From NCBI GenBank assembly GCA_022567305.1, contig JADFHF010000027.1, positions 1-47,176 on the forward strand: a stretch of 47,176 nt of DNA. The letters run 5' to 3'. Positions 1 through 10,600 of this stretch are shown here, one piece after another (positions within the stretch are counted from its first letter, which is position 1; each line of letters opens with the position of its first letter). The position numbers and the translations under genes were made by a program. The stretch is from Bacteroidota bacterium. GTDB taxonomy: Bacteria > Bacteroidota > Rhodothermia > Rhodothermales > UBA10348. The notes under the pieces are model-generated. The model did no database searches, was not told the DNA's origin, and saw nothing but the letters and a program-made list of their open reading frames with translations.

Positions 1-120
1 AACACGCAGTTCGAGGTCAAGCTGATCGTTCCGATCGCGATGGAAAAGGGACTTCGCTTCGCGATCCGCGAAGGTGGCCGTACGGTCGGAGCCGGTGTCG
101 TATCAACCATTCATGACTAA
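1..120 (+). CDS. tuf: Elongation factor Tu, C-terminal fragment
   Basis: The first 39 codons in frame 1 end at a TAA and read as the last beta-barrel (domain 3) of EF-Tu, including the near-invariant stretches [20 protein letters not shown] and [12 protein letters not shown]-Tu carries aminoacyl-tRNA to the ribosome as a GTP complex in the cytoplasm. The GTPase domain lies before the window, so the entry is partial at its 5' end. Its position just before tRNA-Trp and secE is the usual place of a tuf copy in bacteria. Confidence 0.96.
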   Translation, partial: NTQFEVKLIVPIAMEKGLRFAIREGGRTVGAGVVSTIHD

Positions 121-137
121 CTAAATATTATGCCGAT

Positions 138-154
138 TGGCGCGGCCCGCGCCA
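138..154 (+). terminator. Strong GC hairpin between tuf and tRNA-Trp
   Basis: TGGCGCG and CGCGCCA form a perfect 7-bp stem closed by the three-base loop GCC, 18 bases after the tuf stop and 8 bases before the tRNA. No T-run follows, so this is not a textbook intrinsic terminator. It may instead attenuate transcription, protect the tuf mRNA 3' end, or mark a processing site ahead of the tRNA. Confidence 0.5.
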
Positions 155-161
155 CAGAGCA

Positions 162-235
<74 letters not shown>

Positions 236-256
236 CAACGAAACGAATAAAAGACT

Positions 257-439
257 ATGAACAAGATTGCAACGTATTTAGAGGACGTCGGTAAGGAAAT
301 GCGGAAGGTTAGTTGGCCAACACGGCCCGAGCTCATCAGTAACACGCTGGTTACTATTTTGGCAACCGTTGTGATTTCGCTATTCGTTTATTTGACGGAC
401 CACCTCATTGGCATCGTTTTGAATGTCGTTTACGGCTAA
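257..439 (+). CDS. secE: Preprotein translocase subunit SecE
   Basis: The 60-residue protein is the short, single-membrane-span form of SecE, which clamps SecY in the SecYEG channel of the inner membrane. The amphipathic N-terminal helix carries the family motif KVSWPTRPEL (residues 18-27). It is followed by one hydrophobic segment at about residues 32-55. E. coli SecE has three spans, but most bacteria have the one-span form seen here. The gene lies 21 bases after tRNA-Trp and 41 bases before nusG, so the two protein genes are probably co-transcribed. No good Shine-Dalgarno sequence is visible before the ATG. Confidence 0.95.
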   Translation: MNKIATYLEDVGKEMRKVSWPTRPELISNTLVTILATVVISLFVYLTDHLIGIVLNVVYG

Positions 440-480
440 CGAATCCACCACAATCATACTCTGAATCATCGTACGTGCTG

Positions 481-1038
481 ATGGAGACCCCGAAAGAAAA
501 AACCATCCAAAAATGGTATGTCTTGAGAACGTTTTCAGGGCACGAGAAAAAGGTAAAAACGTACCTCGAAAGCGAAGCCGAGCGGCTGGGTATCGACGAT
601 AAGCTGAGTGAAATCATGATCCCGACCGAGACCGTTTTCGAAATGCGCCGCGGTAAGAAAAAGACGAGGGAAAAGACATTTTTCCCGGGCTATATCCTGA
701 TAAATGCCCATCTCGACAACGCGCTGAAGCACGTTATTGGGGGTATTCCGTCCGTCGTAGGTTTTCTGACAACGGGTGACCAACCCACACCACTCAGACC
801 CGACGAAGTGATGAGGATCATGGGGAAAATGGACGAAGCGAGAGAAGCAGGTGAGCAGCCGGAGATTCCTTTCATGATCGGAGATGCCATCAAAATCGTC
901 GACGGTCCGTTTAACAACTTCATTGGCACGGTTGAAGAAGTGTATCCAGACAAGATGAAAGTCAAAGTCATGGTTTCCATTTTTGGCCGAAAAACGCCTC
1001 TGGAGCTCGACTATCTGCAGATTGAACACGAAGAGTAA
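481..1038 (+). CDS. nusG: Transcription termination/antitermination protein NusG
   Basis: NusG binds RNA polymerase through its NGN domain and contacts Rho or ribosomal S10 through its KOW domain, coupling transcription to translation. The NGN domain is seen in [19 protein letters not shown] and FFPGYILI. The C-terminal KOW domain is seen in [20 protein letters not shown] and ends in the beta-rich [16 protein letters not shown]. The ATG at 481 gives 185 residues, typical for the family. An in-frame GTG at 475 would add only two residues and is less likely. The gene sits between secE and rplK as in most bacteria. Confidence 0.97.
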   Translation: METPKEKTIQKWYVLRTFSGHEKKVKTYLESEAERLGIDDKLSEIMIPTETVFEMRRGKKKTREKTFFPGYILINAHLDNALKHVIGGIPSVVGFLTTGDQPTPLRPDEVMRIMGKMDEAREAGEQPEIPFMIGDAIKIVDGPFNNFIGTVEEVYPDKMKVKVMVSIFGRKTPLELDYLQIEHEE

Positions 1039-1045
1039 ACACTTC

Positions 1046-1073
1046 AAGAACCGTTTCATCTTCACGGGTTCTT
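1046..1073 (+). terminator. Stem-loop after nusG
   Basis: AAGAACC (1046-1052) and GGTTCTT (1067-1073) are perfectly complementary, with a 14-base loop, starting 8 bases after the nusG stop. There is no T-tract, so termination would be partial at best. It may separate secE-nusG from the ribosomal protein genes. Confidence 0.35.
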
Positions 1074-1081
1074 ACCGAAAC

Positions 1082-1126
1082 TGATCATCCGATACGGAAC
1101 AAGGTAGTTGGGTGATCATATATAAT
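1082..1126 (+). promoter_or_regulatory. Inverted repeat and possible promoter before rplK
   Basis: TGATCATCC (1082-1090) and GGGTGATCA (1110-1118) form an 8/9 inverted repeat with one G-T wobble. A TATAAT hexamer follows at 1121-1126. No convincing -35 box lies 16-18 bases upstream, and the lineage may not use the TTGACA/TATAAT consensus. The stretch could hold the promoter of rplKAJL or be an extension of the downstream leader structure. Confidence 0.3.
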
Positions 1127-1154
1127 CGGCTAGTGTGTTTTAGCATCTTTTTAA

Positions 1155-1185
1155 GCGGGAGCCAGCACCCAGGCGTTCTGACCGC
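1155..1185 (+). promoter_or_regulatory. Candidate L1-type autoregulatory leader before rplK
   Basis: The element begins GCGGGAGCC and ends TGACCGC. GCGG pairs with CCGC to close it, and a short inner GCC/GGC helix can form. It ends 8 bases before the rplK ATG. A closely related copy occurs before rplA. In several bacteria ribosomal protein L1 represses the L11-L1 operon by binding a leader that mimics its 23S rRNA site, so that role is inferred here. The sequence duplication itself is directly visible. Confidence 0.5.
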
Positions 1186-1193
1186 AATCATAT

Positions 1194-1634
1194 ATGGCGA
1201 AAAAGATTGACGGCTACATTAAGCTCCAGATTCGAGCTGGTGTGGCAAATCCGGCACCTCCAATCGGCCCTGCTCTTGGTCAACATGGTGTCAGCATCAT
1301 GGAATTCTGTAAGCAGTTTAACGCTGCGACACAGGATCAGATGGGGACGATCCTCCCGGTTGTTGTTACCGTTTATGCGGATAAGTCCTTCTCTTTTATC
1401 GTAAAGAGCCCGCCCGCAGCCGTGTTGCTCAAAGACGCTGCCCGCATCAAGTCCGGCGCAGCCGACTCCCTTCGTGAACACGTTGGAACGGTCTCCTGGA
1501 AACAATGCCTGAAGATAGCGGAGAGAAAAATGGAAGATTTGAACGCCCATGATCTGGAGGCCGGTGCGATGATGATAGCAGGCACGGCACGTTCAATGGG
1601 TATTGAAGTGCAAGGCATCCCAAAACAGGCCTAG
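1194..1634 (+). CDS. rplK: 50S ribosomal protein L11
   Basis: L11 binds the GTPase-associated centre of 23S rRNA at the base of the L7/L12 stalk and is needed for factor binding and the stringent response. The 146-residue protein has the full family layout. The N-terminal domain carries [20 protein letters not shown] and [17 protein letters not shown]. The C-terminal RNA-binding domain carries [18 protein letters not shown] and ends [12 protein letters not shown]. The proline-rich [10 protein letters not shown] hinge, where thiostrepton-class drugs act, is intact. It is the first gene of the rplKAJL block and follows the structured leader. Confidence 0.97.
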   Translation: MAKKIDGYIKLQIRAGVANPAPPIGPALGQHGVSIMEFCKQFNAATQDQMGTILPVVVTVYADKSFSFIVKSPPAAVLLKDAARIKSGAADSLREHVGTVSWKQCLKIAERKMEDLNAHDLEAGAMMIAGTARSMGIEVQGIPKQA

Positions 1635-1678
1635 CAACTCGAATAGAGCTTCTACCAATACGAAGACAATTATAAACC

Positions 1679-1716
1679 GCGGGAGCTTGCACCCTGACCG
1701 CAGGCGTTTGAACCGC
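1679..1716 (+). promoter_or_regulatory. Second copy of the leader element, before rplA
   Basis: GCGGGAGC-two bases-GCACCC and AGGCGTT followed by a TGA- and CCGCA-like end match the element before rplK base for base over most of their length. This copy carries a seven-base insertion, TGACCGC, in the middle, so GCGG can pair with either of two CCGC segments. Such alternative pairing would suit a switch controlled by L1, the product of the next gene, but that is inference. Confidence 0.45.
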
Positions 1717-1732
1717 AGAGATCTTGCTGATC

Positions 1733-2443
1733 ATGGCTAAAAGAGGGAAGCGGTATCAGGCTGTACGAGAGCTTGTTAATGCAGCCGAAGGTCCAATGGA
1801 TGTAGTTCGTGCCATTGGTCTGCTCAAACAAACCTCATTCGCCAAATTCGACGAATCCGTCGATATTGATATTCGGTTGGGTGTCGATCCACGACACGCC
1901 GATCAAATGGTCAGAGGCACCGTGGCGCTGCCCCATGGAACCGGCAAAGACGTTCGAGTCCTGGTTCTGGCAAATGAAAGTAAGCAGGAAGAGGCGACCG
2001 AAGCCGGAGCGGATCATGTGGGCCTGGAGGATTATGTCGAGAAAATTCAGAAGCAGGGTTGGCTTGACTTTGACGTAATGATCGCCACTCCCGACGTTAT
2101 GGCCCAGGTCGGTAAGCTGGGTCGCGTTTTGGGACCGAGAGGATTGATGCCGAATCCGAAAACCGGCACCGTTACGATGAACGTCGCGCAGGCCGTGAAG
2201 GAAGTGAAAGCAGGAAAGATTGATTTTCGAGTCGACAAGGCCGGGATTTTACACGCAGCCATTGGTAAAGCATCATTCAGCGAAGAACAGCTCCGCGAAA
2301 ACGCCGATGCGTTTCTTCGTGAAGTCCTGCGTTTGAGACCGGCCGCGGCCAAAGGGATATATATGCGTTCCATCACGCTTTCATCGACGATGGGCCCCGG
2401 TATTTCCATTGACAGAGGAGAAGTTCTGGCTGCGCTTAGATAG
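1733..2443 (+). CDS. rplA: 50S ribosomal protein L1
   Basis: L1 forms the mobile stalk that helps release deacylated tRNA from the E site, and in many bacteria it represses its own operon. Family motifs are clear: MAKRGKRYQ at the start, [40 protein letters not shown] followed by PNPKTGTV, and the end motif [11 protein letters not shown]. The ATG at 1733 gives 236 residues. The upstream TTG at 1724 would add three residues and is unlikely. The spacing of 98 bases after rplK is filled largely by the repeated leader element. Confidence 0.97.
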   Translation: MAKRGKRYQAVRELVNAAEGPMDVVRAIGLLKQTSFAKFDESVDIDIRLGVDPRHADQMVRGTVALPHGTGKDVRVLVLANESKQEEATEAGADHVGLEDYVEKIQKQGWLDFDVMIATPDVMAQVGKLGRVLGPRGLMPNPKTGTVTMNVAQAVKEVKAGKIDFRVDKAGILHAAIGKASFSEEQLRENADAFLREVLRLRPAAAKGIYMRSITLSSTMGPGISIDRGEVLAALR

Positions 2444-2500
2444 CGGAAGCATGTTCAGAAATCTACCGCGCGATGCGGAAGCAGACTGAGTGATAGAATT

Positions 2501-3028
2501 ATGGCGATGACGAAAGAACAAAAGACGGCAGCGGTCCAAGAGTTGGTCGGCAAGCTCGAAGAGGCGCCCACCGTTTACCTGACGAATTATTCGGGTCTTA
2601 CAGTAGCCCAGGCCAACAATTTACGCGGTCAATTTCGAGCTGCGGGCGTCGAGTTTAAGGTGGTCAAAAACACGCTCCTGAAGCTGGCAATGGATAAGGT
2701 CGGCGGTTATGATGAGCTCCTGGATTATTTGAATGGTCCTACGGCGATCGCGTTTACACAAGAGCCGGCCGCACCTGCCCGCGTTATTAAGAAATTCGTA
2801 AAGGAATCCAAGACGGAGAATCCATCTCTGAAAGGCGCAATCGTTGAGGGAGCCATCTTTCATCAGGATGCTCTGAATATACTCGCGGACCTCAAGTCCA
2901 CGGACGAGCTTCTCGGCGATATCGTCAGTCTGCTTATGGGGCCGATGTCCAATATCGTCAGTGCCATTCAAGCACCTGGAAGCAATTTGGCGGGCGCTGT
3001 AAAAGTATTGGCTGAGCGCGAAGCATAG
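2501..3028 (+). CDS. rplJ: 50S ribosomal protein L10
   Basis: L10 is the base of the ribosomal stalk: its N-terminal part binds 23S rRNA and its C-terminal helix binds L7/L12 dimers. The 175-residue protein shows the typical start (KEQKTAAVQELVGKLEEAP), the TNYSGLTVAQANNLRGQFR block, the FKVVKNTLLKLA block and the C-terminal helix with NIVSAIQAPGSNLAGAVKVL. An in-frame ATG at 2507 is an alternative start that would remove two residues. Only 57 bases separate it from rplA, too short for the long L10 leader of some phyla. Confidence 0.96.
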   Translation: MAMTKEQKTAAVQELVGKLEEAPTVYLTNYSGLTVAQANNLRGQFRAAGVEFKVVKNTLLKLAMDKVGGYDELLDYLNGPTAIAFTQEPAAPARVIKKFVKESKTENPSLKGAIVEGAIFHQDALNILADLKSTDELLGDIVSLLMGPMSNIVSAIQAPGSNLAGAVKVLAEREA

Positions 3029-3094
3029 AATCTAACGGTCGAATCGTCTGAAAGAACAAAATTTTCGAATATCAACACACCGAAACCATAAGAG

Positions 3095-3126
3095 GCAGCG
3101 TAGCTCAGAAGAGCAGAGACCGCTGC
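3095..3126 (+). promoter_or_regulatory. Hairpin between rplJ and rplL
   Basis: GCAGCG (3095-3100) pairs perfectly with CGCTGC (3121-3126), and an inner GCTC/GAGC stem (3103-3106 with 3111-3114) closes the tetraloop AGAA. The element ends 18 bases before the rplL ATG, and an AGAGGA Shine-Dalgarno-like stretch follows it. L7/L12 is needed in several copies per ribosome, so an internal promoter or RNA-processing site here would make sense. The role is not shown by sequence. Confidence 0.4.
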
Positions 3127-3144
3127 AGGAATAAAGAGGAACCA

Positions 3145-3522
3145 ATGGCAGACATTAAGAAAATTGCAGAGCAGCTAGTTGACCTGAGTATCAAGGACGC
3201 CAGTGAATTGGCTACGCTTCTCGAGGAGGAGTATGGGATTAAACCTGCAGCCGCGGCGGTTGCGATGGCAGGCCCAGGAGGCGGAAACGGCGTGGCGGCA
3301 GCTGAAGAGCAGACCGAGTTCGACGTTATTCTGACATCGATTGGCGAAAAGAAGATCAATGTCATCAAGGAGGTTCGCGCGATCACAGGCCTTGGTCTCA
3401 AGGAAGCCAAAGAAGTCGTCGATGGAGCTCCCAGCACGGTCAAAGAGGCGGTATCCAAAGACGAAGCTGATCAGATTAAGACCAAACTTGAGGAAGCAGG
3501 CGCCGGAGTCGAACTCAAATAG
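3145..3522 (+). CDS. rplL: 50S ribosomal protein L7/L12
   Basis: L7/L12 is the multicopy acidic stalk protein that recruits translation GTPases. The 125-residue protein has the N-terminal dimerisation domain ([20 protein letters not shown]), a flexible Ala/Gly-rich hinge at about residues 36-53 ([19 protein letters not shown]) and the globular C-terminal domain with [20 protein letters not shown] and [13 protein letters not shown]. It lies 116 bases after rplJ. The upstream AGAGGA is one of the clearer ribosome-binding sites in the window, in line with high expression. Confidence 0.97.
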   Translation: MADIKKIAEQLVDLSIKDASELATLLEEEYGIKPAAAAVAMAGPGGGNGVAAAEEQTEFDVILTSIGEKKINVIKEVRAITGLGLKEAKEVVDGAPSTVKEAVSKDEADQIKTKLEEAGAGVELK

Positions 3523-3557
3523 AACTTCTCAGCATGCTGTCAAGGGCCATTTTCAGT

Positions 3558-3575
3558 ACGGAATCAACGTTCCGT
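3558..3575 (+). terminator. Stem-loop after rplL
   Basis: ACGGAA and TTCCGT form a perfect 6-bp stem with a six-base loop, 36 bases after the rplL stop. No T-run follows. An attenuator between rplL and rpoB is known in other bacteria and lowers rpoBC relative to stalk-protein expression. This element is in the right place but is weak. Confidence 0.35.
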
Positions 3576-3729
3576 TCCCAGATTTCGGGGACGGTTCTCC
3601 GTGTTTCTGATCCCGGATCCTTGACAATAAAATGGAGCGGTGTCCCGCACTCGCTCATTTATTTATAGAAATGACCGGTACGCAACGTGCCGAATCATTT
3701 CTAGAGCAATCATGGAAATCGATTGAATT

Positions 3730-6700
3730 ATGGCCACTGTCAAAAGTCAGAGCACTCGAACTAGCTTTTCACGTATCGAGAGCGTTCACGACTACCCGGA
3801 TTTTCTCGACGTACAATTAAAATCTTATCACGAGTTCGTTCAGGACGAGATACCCCCTGAGGAAAGAGTAGACTTCGGGCTTCAGTCAGTTTTTAAAGAG
3901 CATTTTCCGATTCAGGACAGCCGTGAGAGATATACGCTCGAGTTCATCAATTACATTCTCGATTCTCCAAAGCACTCTGTTGAAGAATGCATTGCGCAGG
4001 GATTGTCTTTCTCGGTTCCATTGAAAGCCAAACTACGCCTTTCGAGTAAGGCAGATGAGGACGAAGATGAGGCGGAAGAGGCGGTAGAGCAGGAAGTGTA
4101 TCTCGGAAACCTGCCCTTCATGACCGAACGCGGTACGTTCGTTATCAATGGCGCCGAACGTGTGGTTGTGTCTCAGCTTCACCGAAGTCCAGGCGTATTT
4201 TTTGGCCAAAGTGTTCATCCGAACGGTACAGAGCTGTTTTCAGCACGGGTGATCCCTTTCCGCGGATCCTGGATTGAATTTTCGACCGATGTCGGCAACA
4301 TGATGTGGGCCTACATCGACAGGAAGAAGAAGCTTCCAGTGACGACGCTTCTTCGGGCCCTGGGATATTCCTCCAATGGAGAAATCGTTTCTTTGTTTGA
4401 TCTTGCCGACGAAGCATCCGTCAAGACCAAGCGCGGATATGCTAAGCTCGTAGGTCGCCAACTTGCAGCGACGGTTTCGGTCGAACGGGTGACCGAGGTT
4501 GTGGACGAAGACACGGGGGAAGTTTTAGAAGAGCGCAAGGAACGCGAAATCATTCTTCCCGCTCAGCACGAGTTGACCGAAGAGGACTACGATACACTCA
4601 AAGAGGCCGAAATTGAATCCGTATATTTGATTCGGGAGGATTCAGACGACGATTCTCTTGACAAGTCCACACTTCTGAATACGCTTAAAAGAGATCCGAC
4701 GCACTCCGAGGCCGAAGCTCTTGAATATCTGTATTTGCAACTGCGCGGCACGGAAGCGCCGGACATAGAAACAGCCCGAGGTGTTCTCGAGCGCCTCTTC
4801 TTCAGTGACAAGCGATACGATCTGGGAGAGGTGGGTCGGTACCGCATCAATTCCCGACTGAGACTGAAGCAGGGTCTTGACATGCTGACCCTGACACGCG
4901 AAGACATCATTGCGATCGTGAAAGAATTGGTCATGCTTCGCAATGGCCGCAGCAAGGTCGATGACATCGACCATCTTGGCAATCGCCGTGTGCGCTCGGT
5001 GGGTGAACAGTTAGCTTCTCAATTCTCTCTGGGACTGGCCCGGATGGCCAGGACAATCAAAGAGCGAATGAATCTCCGCGACGCGGAAAAGCTTACGCCA
5101 CAGGATCTGGTCAATGCCAGAACCGTCTCGTCGGTCATCAATACCTTCTTTGGCACGAATCAACTCAGTCAATTCATGGACCAGACGAATCCGCTGGCTG
5201 AGTTGACTCATAAACGACGCATGTCGGCGCTTGGACCCGGTGGCCTCACTAGAGAACGTGCAGGGTTCGAGGTTCGAGATGTTCACTATACCCATTACGG
5301 GCGTCTTTGCCCCATTGAGACTCCTGAAGGACCGAACATTGGTTTGATTTCGTCTCTATGCGTGCACGGACGTGTGAACAGCTATGGTTTTATCGAGACC
5401 CCATATCGTATTGTAAAAAAGGGAAAAGTTTCTAAGAAGATTCAGTATATGACGGCTGAAGAAGAAGACAACGTCGTCATCGCGCAGGCCAACGCCCCTC
5501 TCCGGGAGAACGGCACCTTTGCAAACAAGTACGTCAAGTGTCGCCATCGCGGGGACTTTCCCATCGTCCAGCCAAATGACGTTCAATTCATGGACGTGGG
5601 ACCGAATCAGATTGTATCGCCCGCGGCAAGTTTGATTCCTTTCCTAGAGCATGACGATGCGAATAGAGCCCTCATGGGGTCAAACATGCAGCGTCAGGCC
5701 GTACCTCTTTTGCGCTCTGAAGCACCTATAGTTGGAACGGGTTTAGAAGGGCGCGTCGCTCGCGATTCCAGGGCGGTTCTCGCGGCGGAAGGGAAGGGAG
5801 AAGTCACGTATGTAGATGCCAATAAGATCGTCATCAAATACGACCGATCGGCCAAGCAGGAGGAATTGTCTTTCGATGATCCCATCACGTCGTACTCGTT
5901 GACCAAGTTTCGTAGAACCAATCAGGATACTTGTGTAAATCAGCATCCTATTGTTAAAGTCGGGCACCGTGTTCAGGAGGGTACCATTCTTACAGATGGA
6001 TTTGCGACGGATAAAGGCGAGCTGGCGCTCGGCAAAAACGTGCTGGTGGCCTTTATGCCTTGGCGCGGATACAATTTTGAAGACGCCATCGTAATCTCTG
6101 AACGACTGGTCTCAGATGATGTCTACACGTCGATCCACATTGAGGAGTTTGAACTCCAGGTTCGTGATACGAAACGAGGCGAAGAAGAGCTGACTCGCGA
6201 AATTCCGAACGTTTCAGAGGAGGCAACCAAAGATCTGGATGAGAGAGGTATCATCCGCATTGGCGCTGAAGTGAAGGCCGGTGATATTATTGTCGGTAAG
6301 ATCACGCCGAAAGGGGAGTCGGACCCGACCCCGGAAGAGAAACTCCTTCGTGCCATTTTTGGAGATAAAGCTGGAGACGTAAAAGACGCATCCCTCAAGG
6401 CTTCTCCAGGAATGAAGGGTGTCGTCATCGATACGAAACTGTTCAGCCGCCGCAAGCTTGATCCGGCATCCAAAAAGGTTGAGACTAAGCGACTGGCAGA
6501 AATCGATCAGGATCGTGAGCTAAGCTTGAATGATCTGAACGAAAAGTTCTGGGAGAAATTCTTCAGCCTTTTGGCTGGCGAGAAAGCAGCGGACCTGGTA
6601 GATCGTGAAGGCCGCGTCATCGTTTCGAAGGATGCCAAGATCGAGCAGAAGAAATTTAACGACGTCGAACCCCTACAGATCGATCCGCGAGCTGCTTTTA

Positions 6701-7557
6701 CCTCCGATAGCGCTGTGAACAAGAGTGTTAAACAGCTCATCCGGAATTACGAAAAAGAAGAAAAGGATATCCAGGGTACGGCGAAGCGGGAAAAGCATCG
6801 CGTCCAGATGGGTGATGAACTACCCCCGGGAATCGTGCAGCTTGCCAAAGTTTATGTGGCTAAGAAACGAAAGATTCAAGTCGGAGATAAAATGGCCGGC
6901 CGTCACGGCAACAAGGGTGTTATTGCCAAGATCGTTCCCGTTGAGGATATGCCTTTTCTGGATGATGGAACACCGGTGGATATTGTTTTGAATCCGCTAG
7001 GTGTCCCATCTCGAATGAATCTCGGACAGATTTATGAAACGCTGCTTGGATGGGCCGGAAAGCGACTCGGTGTATCCTTCGCGACCCCGATATTTGACGG
7101 TGCGACCGTTGACGATGTAGCCACTAAAATGGAGGAAGCCGGATTACCAGTCGATGGCCGGACTCAACTTTACGATGGACAATCAGGTATCGCGTTCGAT
7201 CAGGAAACGACTGTCGGGTACATTTACATGTTAAAGCTCAGTCACTTGGTAGAGAACAAGATTCACGCCCGCTCCATCGGTCCATACAGCCTCATTACGC
7301 AGCAGCCGCTAGGTGGGAAGGCCCAATTTGGGGGCCAGCGCCTTGGAGAGATGGAAGTCTGGGCCTTGTATGCCTACGGTGCTGCGAATGTGCTCCAGGA
7401 GATGCTCACGTACAAATCAGACGATGTGCAAGGTCGTTCGAAAGCGTACGAGAGCTTGGTTAAGGGAGACTTAATGCCTGAAGCCGGGACACCTGAGAGC
7501 TTTAACGTGCTCGTGAGAGAACTACAAGGACTTGGCCTGGAAGTCAATTTAGACTGA
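3730..7557 (+). CDS. rpoB: DNA-directed RNA polymerase subunit beta
   Basis: The beta subunit forms one side of the RNA polymerase active-site cleft. The 1275-residue protein is full length, from the N-terminal [20 protein letters not shown] to the C-terminal [16 protein letters not shown]. The rifampicin-binding cluster near residues 474-512 includes [33 protein letters not shown] and [13 protein letters not shown]. Asp484, His494 and Ser499 match the drug-sensitive residues Asp516, His526 and Ser531 of E. coli, so resistance through these sites is not expected. [11 protein letters not shown] and [20 protein letters not shown] near the C-terminus complete the catalytic and clamp contacts. 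It follows rplL after 207 bases and precedes rpoC by 76. Confidence 0.99.
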   Translation: MATVKSQSTRTSFSRIESVHDYPDFLDVQLKSYHEFVQDEIPPEERVDFGLQSVFKEHFPIQDSRERYTLEFINYILDSPKHSVEECIAQGLSFSVPLKAKLRLSSKADEDEDEAEEAVEQEVYLGNLPFMTERGTFVINGAERVVVSQLHRSPGVFFGQSVHPNGTELFSARVIPFRGSWIEFSTDVGNMMWAYIDRKKKLPVTTLLRALGYSSNGEIVSLFDLADEASVKTKRGYAKLVGRQLAATVSVERVTEVVDEDTGEVLEERKEREIILPAQHELTEEDYDTLKEAEIESVYLIREDSDDDSLDKSTLLNTLKRDPTHSEAEALEYLYLQLRGTEAPDIETARGVLERLFFSDKRYDLGEVGRYRINSRLRLKQGLDMLTLTREDIIAIVKELVMLRNGRSKVDDIDHLGNRRVRSVGEQLASQFSLGLARMARTIKERMNLRDAEKLTPQDLVNARTVSSVINTFFGTNQLSQFMDQTNPLAELTHKRRMSALGPGGLTRERAGFEVRDVHYTHYGRLCPIETPEGPNIGLISSLCVHGRVNSYGFIETPYRIVKKGKVSKKIQYMTAEEEDNVVIAQANAPLRENGTFANKYVKCRHRGDFPIVQPNDVQFMDVGPNQIVSPAASLIPFLEHDDANRALMGSNMQRQAVPLLRSEAPIVGTGLEGRVARDSRAVLAAEGKGEVTYVDANKIVIKYDRSAKQEELSFDDPITSYSLTKFRRTNQDTCVNQHPIVKVGHRVQEGTILTDGFATDKGELALGKNVLVAFMPWRGYNFEDAIVISERLVSDDVYTSIHIEEFELQVRDTKRGEEELTREIPNVSEEATKDLDERGIIRIGAEVKAGDIIVGKITPKGESDPTPEEKLLRAIFGDKAGDVKDASLKASPGMKGVVIDTKLFSRRKLDPASKKVETKRLAEIDQDRELSLNDLNEKFWEKFFSLLAGEKAADLVDREGRVIVSKDAKIEQKKFNDVEPLQIDPRAAFTSDSAVNKSVKQLIRNYEKEEKDIQGTAKREKHRVQMGDELPPGIVQLAKVYVAKKRKIQVGDKMAGRHGNKGVIAKIVPVEDMPFLDDGTPVDIVLNPLGVPSRMNLGQIYETLLGWAGKRLGVSFATPIFDGATVDDVATKMEEAGLPVDGRTQLYDGQSGIAFDQETTVGYIYMLKLSHLVENKIHARSIGPYSLITQQPLGGKAQFGGQRLGEMEVWALYAYGAANVLQEMLTYKSDDVQGRSKAYESLVKGDLMPEAGTPESFNVLVRELQGLGLEVNLD

Positions 7558-7633
7558 TCGCGCATCGGACCCGGGGCCGTTCCCCGAGATTCTCGATGCC
7601 CAATGAACGGACTTTAAAATACCGCGATCAAAT

Positions 7634-10600
7634 ATGCCGTACGGAAAGACACAGAATATCAAGAAGAACTTTACCCAGATAACCATTAGCCTGGCTTCTC
7701 CAGAGTCCATTCTGGAACGGTCATACGGTGAGGTACTCAAACCGGAGACGATCAACTATCGATCGTTCAAACCCGAAAAAGACGGTCTCTTTTGTGAGAA
7801 AATTTTCGGCCCGGTAAAGGATTGGGAATGCCATTGCGGCAAGTACAAGCGAATCCGATACAAAGGTATCATCTGCGACCGGTGTGGGGTTGAAGTAACC
7901 CAAAAATCGGTGCGCCGTGAGCGGATGGGGCACATCACGCTTAGCGTACCCGTGGTCCATATTTGGTACTTCAAAACACTTCCCAACAAGATCGGTCACC
8001 TGTTGGGTATCCGTTCGAAAGACCTCGAACGCATTATCTACTACGAAAATTACGTTGTCGTTCACCCCGGCGCCGCCGCCAGCCTGGGTATTGAGGAGAA
8101 GCAGCTTCTCTCCGAAGACGAATATTTCAATATTCTTTATCAGATTCGAGAGGACAACAACCGTCTCGATGACGACGACCCGGAAAAATTCGTAGCCAAA
8201 ATCGGCGGCCACGCCGTCGAAGAATTGCTGACGCGACTTGACCTGGTCATGCTTTCCAAGGAACTCCGATTCCAGATCAAGACGGAATCCAGTCAGCAAC
8301 GAAAAGCCGAAGCGCTCAAGCGTCTTTCTGTTGTTGAATCGTTCCGGGACGCCAATCGGCGCATGGAAAATCGTCCGGAATGGATGGTCATGCGCGTAAT
8401 CCCTGTTATTCCGCCTGAACTTCGACCGCTTGTTCCACTGGAGGGTGGTCGATTTGCGACCAGTGACCTGAACGACCTCTATCGCAGGGTAATCATCCGC
8501 AATAATCGTCTCAAGCGCTTAATTGACATCAAGGCGCCCGAGGTTATTCTTCGAAATGAGAAGAGAATGCTTCAGGAAGCCGTCGACTCACTCTTTGACA
8601 ACAGTCGCAAGGCGAACGCGGTTCGTTCCGACTCAAACCGTGCGCTCAAATCCCTCTCGGACATGCTGAAAGGGAAGCAGGGTCGGTTCCGTCAGAATTT
8701 ACTTGGAAAACGTGTTGACTATTCCGGCCGTTCGGTCATTGTCGTGGGTCCGGAACTCTTGCTCCACCAGTGTGGACTGCCGAAAGAAATGGCAGTCGAG
8801 CTTTTCAAGCCGTTCATCATCCGGAAGCTGATCGAACGAGGCATCGTCAAGACCGTCAAGAGTGCGAAGAAAGTCGTCGACCGGCGGACGGCCGACGTAT
8901 GGGACATACTGGAGAAGGTGATCAAGGGCCGACCGGTTCTCCTTAACCGTGCTCCAACGCTTCACCGCCTAGGTATCCAGGCGTTTCAGCCTATTCTTAT
9001 TGAAGGGAAAGCCATTCAGCTTCATCCTCTCGTCTGTACGGCATTTAACGCCGACTTTGACGGAGACCAAATGGCCGTTCACGTTCCACTCAGTGACGAT
9101 TCGGCGCTTGAGGCCATGTTGTTGATGCTTTCCAGCCACAACATTCTTAGTCCGGCGCACGGTGGTCCTGTCACGGTGCCAACCCAGGACATGGTTCTCG
9201 GTCTCTACTATATGACCAAGTCTCGCGCGGGTAAGAAAGGAGAAGACATGCGCTTTTCCAGCATGGTCGAGGCCCATCAGGCTTTTGATCAGGGCGTTGT
9301 TGATTTGCACGCAAAAATCCATGTTCGGTTAGACGATGGTCAATTAGTCAACACGACTATGGGACGCGTTCTCTTCAATGAGGTCGTGCCGCCTGGGGTT
9401 GGATACATAAACGAGGTGCTCACAAAGAAAAATCTTCGGAGCATCATCGGGCGCGTATTAAAAGCTACTGGATTTCCGGAGACGTCCCAGTTCCTGGATA
9501 ACATCAAGAAGCTTGGATTTGAGCGCGCCACAACCGGTGGTCTCACGTTCTCGCTTTCGGATATTGTTGTCCCAGAGGAGAAAGAAAAGCTGATCAATGC
9601 TGCTTTGATCGAAGTGGACAAGGCTCGATCCAACTATTCGAAGGGCTTCATCACGGAGAACGAGCGATACAACCAGGTTATCGATATTTGGACGCATACC
9701 AATAACCAGGTCTCGGAAGTTCTGTTTGAGACGCTCACGAAAGACCAGGAAGGGTTTAATGCCATCTATATGATGGCCGACTCGGGGGCTCGAGGGTCGA
9801 AGGAGCAGATTCGCCAGCTGGGAGGAATGCGTGGTTTGATGGCCAAGCCTCAAAAGAGCCTTGTCGGTAGTGCGGGCGAGATTATTGAGAATCCGATTAT
9901 TTCGAATTTCAAGGAAGGTCTTTCCGTTCTGGAGTATTTCATTTCGACGCACGGTGCGCGTAAAGGACTCGCCGATACGGCCCTGAAAACGGCCGATGCT
10001 GGATATCTGACGCGTCGCCTCGTGGACGTCGCCCAGGATATGACGGTTACTCTGAATGACTGCGGAACCCTTCGCGGGATACGAATTTCGGCGTTGAAGG
10101 ACAACGAAGAAGTGGTTGAACCTCTGGCCGACCGTATTCTTGGTCGCGTTTCTGTCCACGACGTGAATGATCCACTGACAGACGACATCCTTGTTGCCGC
10201 GAATGACTTAATCGACGAGGAAAAAGCTAGATCCATTGCGGAAACCTCGATTGAGGAAGTCGAGATTCGATCCGTTCTAACGTGTGAGTCGCGTCGCGGC
10301 GTTTGCGCGCTATGCTATGGAAGAAATCTGGGTAGTGGGCGTCTTGTTGAAACAGGCGAGTCCGTCGGTGTGGTTGCGGCGCAGTCCATCGGTGAACCCG
10401 GTACGCAGCTCACGCTCCGAACCTTCCATATTGGTGGTACGGCGAGCCGTATTTCAGCTGAAAGCACGATTCAGACCAAATTCAGTGGAAAAGTCAAGTT
10501 CGAAAACCTGCGTACGGTTTCCTTCGAAGACGGAGACGAAACCAAAGAAGTGGTCCTCTCTCGACAAGGTGAAGTGCGAATCATGGATCCATCGGAATCC

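Noticed and set aside
535-1065. 176-residue open frame antisense to nusG
   Set aside because: It lies wholly opposite a clear nusG gene and shows no recognisable family.
3621-3626. TTGACA hexamer upstream of rpoB as a -35 box
   Set aside because: No TATAAT-like or TAnnTTTG-like sequence is found at the right distance downstream.
5152-5270. Rifampicin-resistance variant of rpoB
   Set aside because: The key positions Asp484, His494 and Ser499 are the drug-sensitive residues.
9458-10159. 233-residue open frame antisense to rpoC
   Set aside because: It is opposite highly conserved rpoC sequence and its product has low-complexity, non-protein-like composition.
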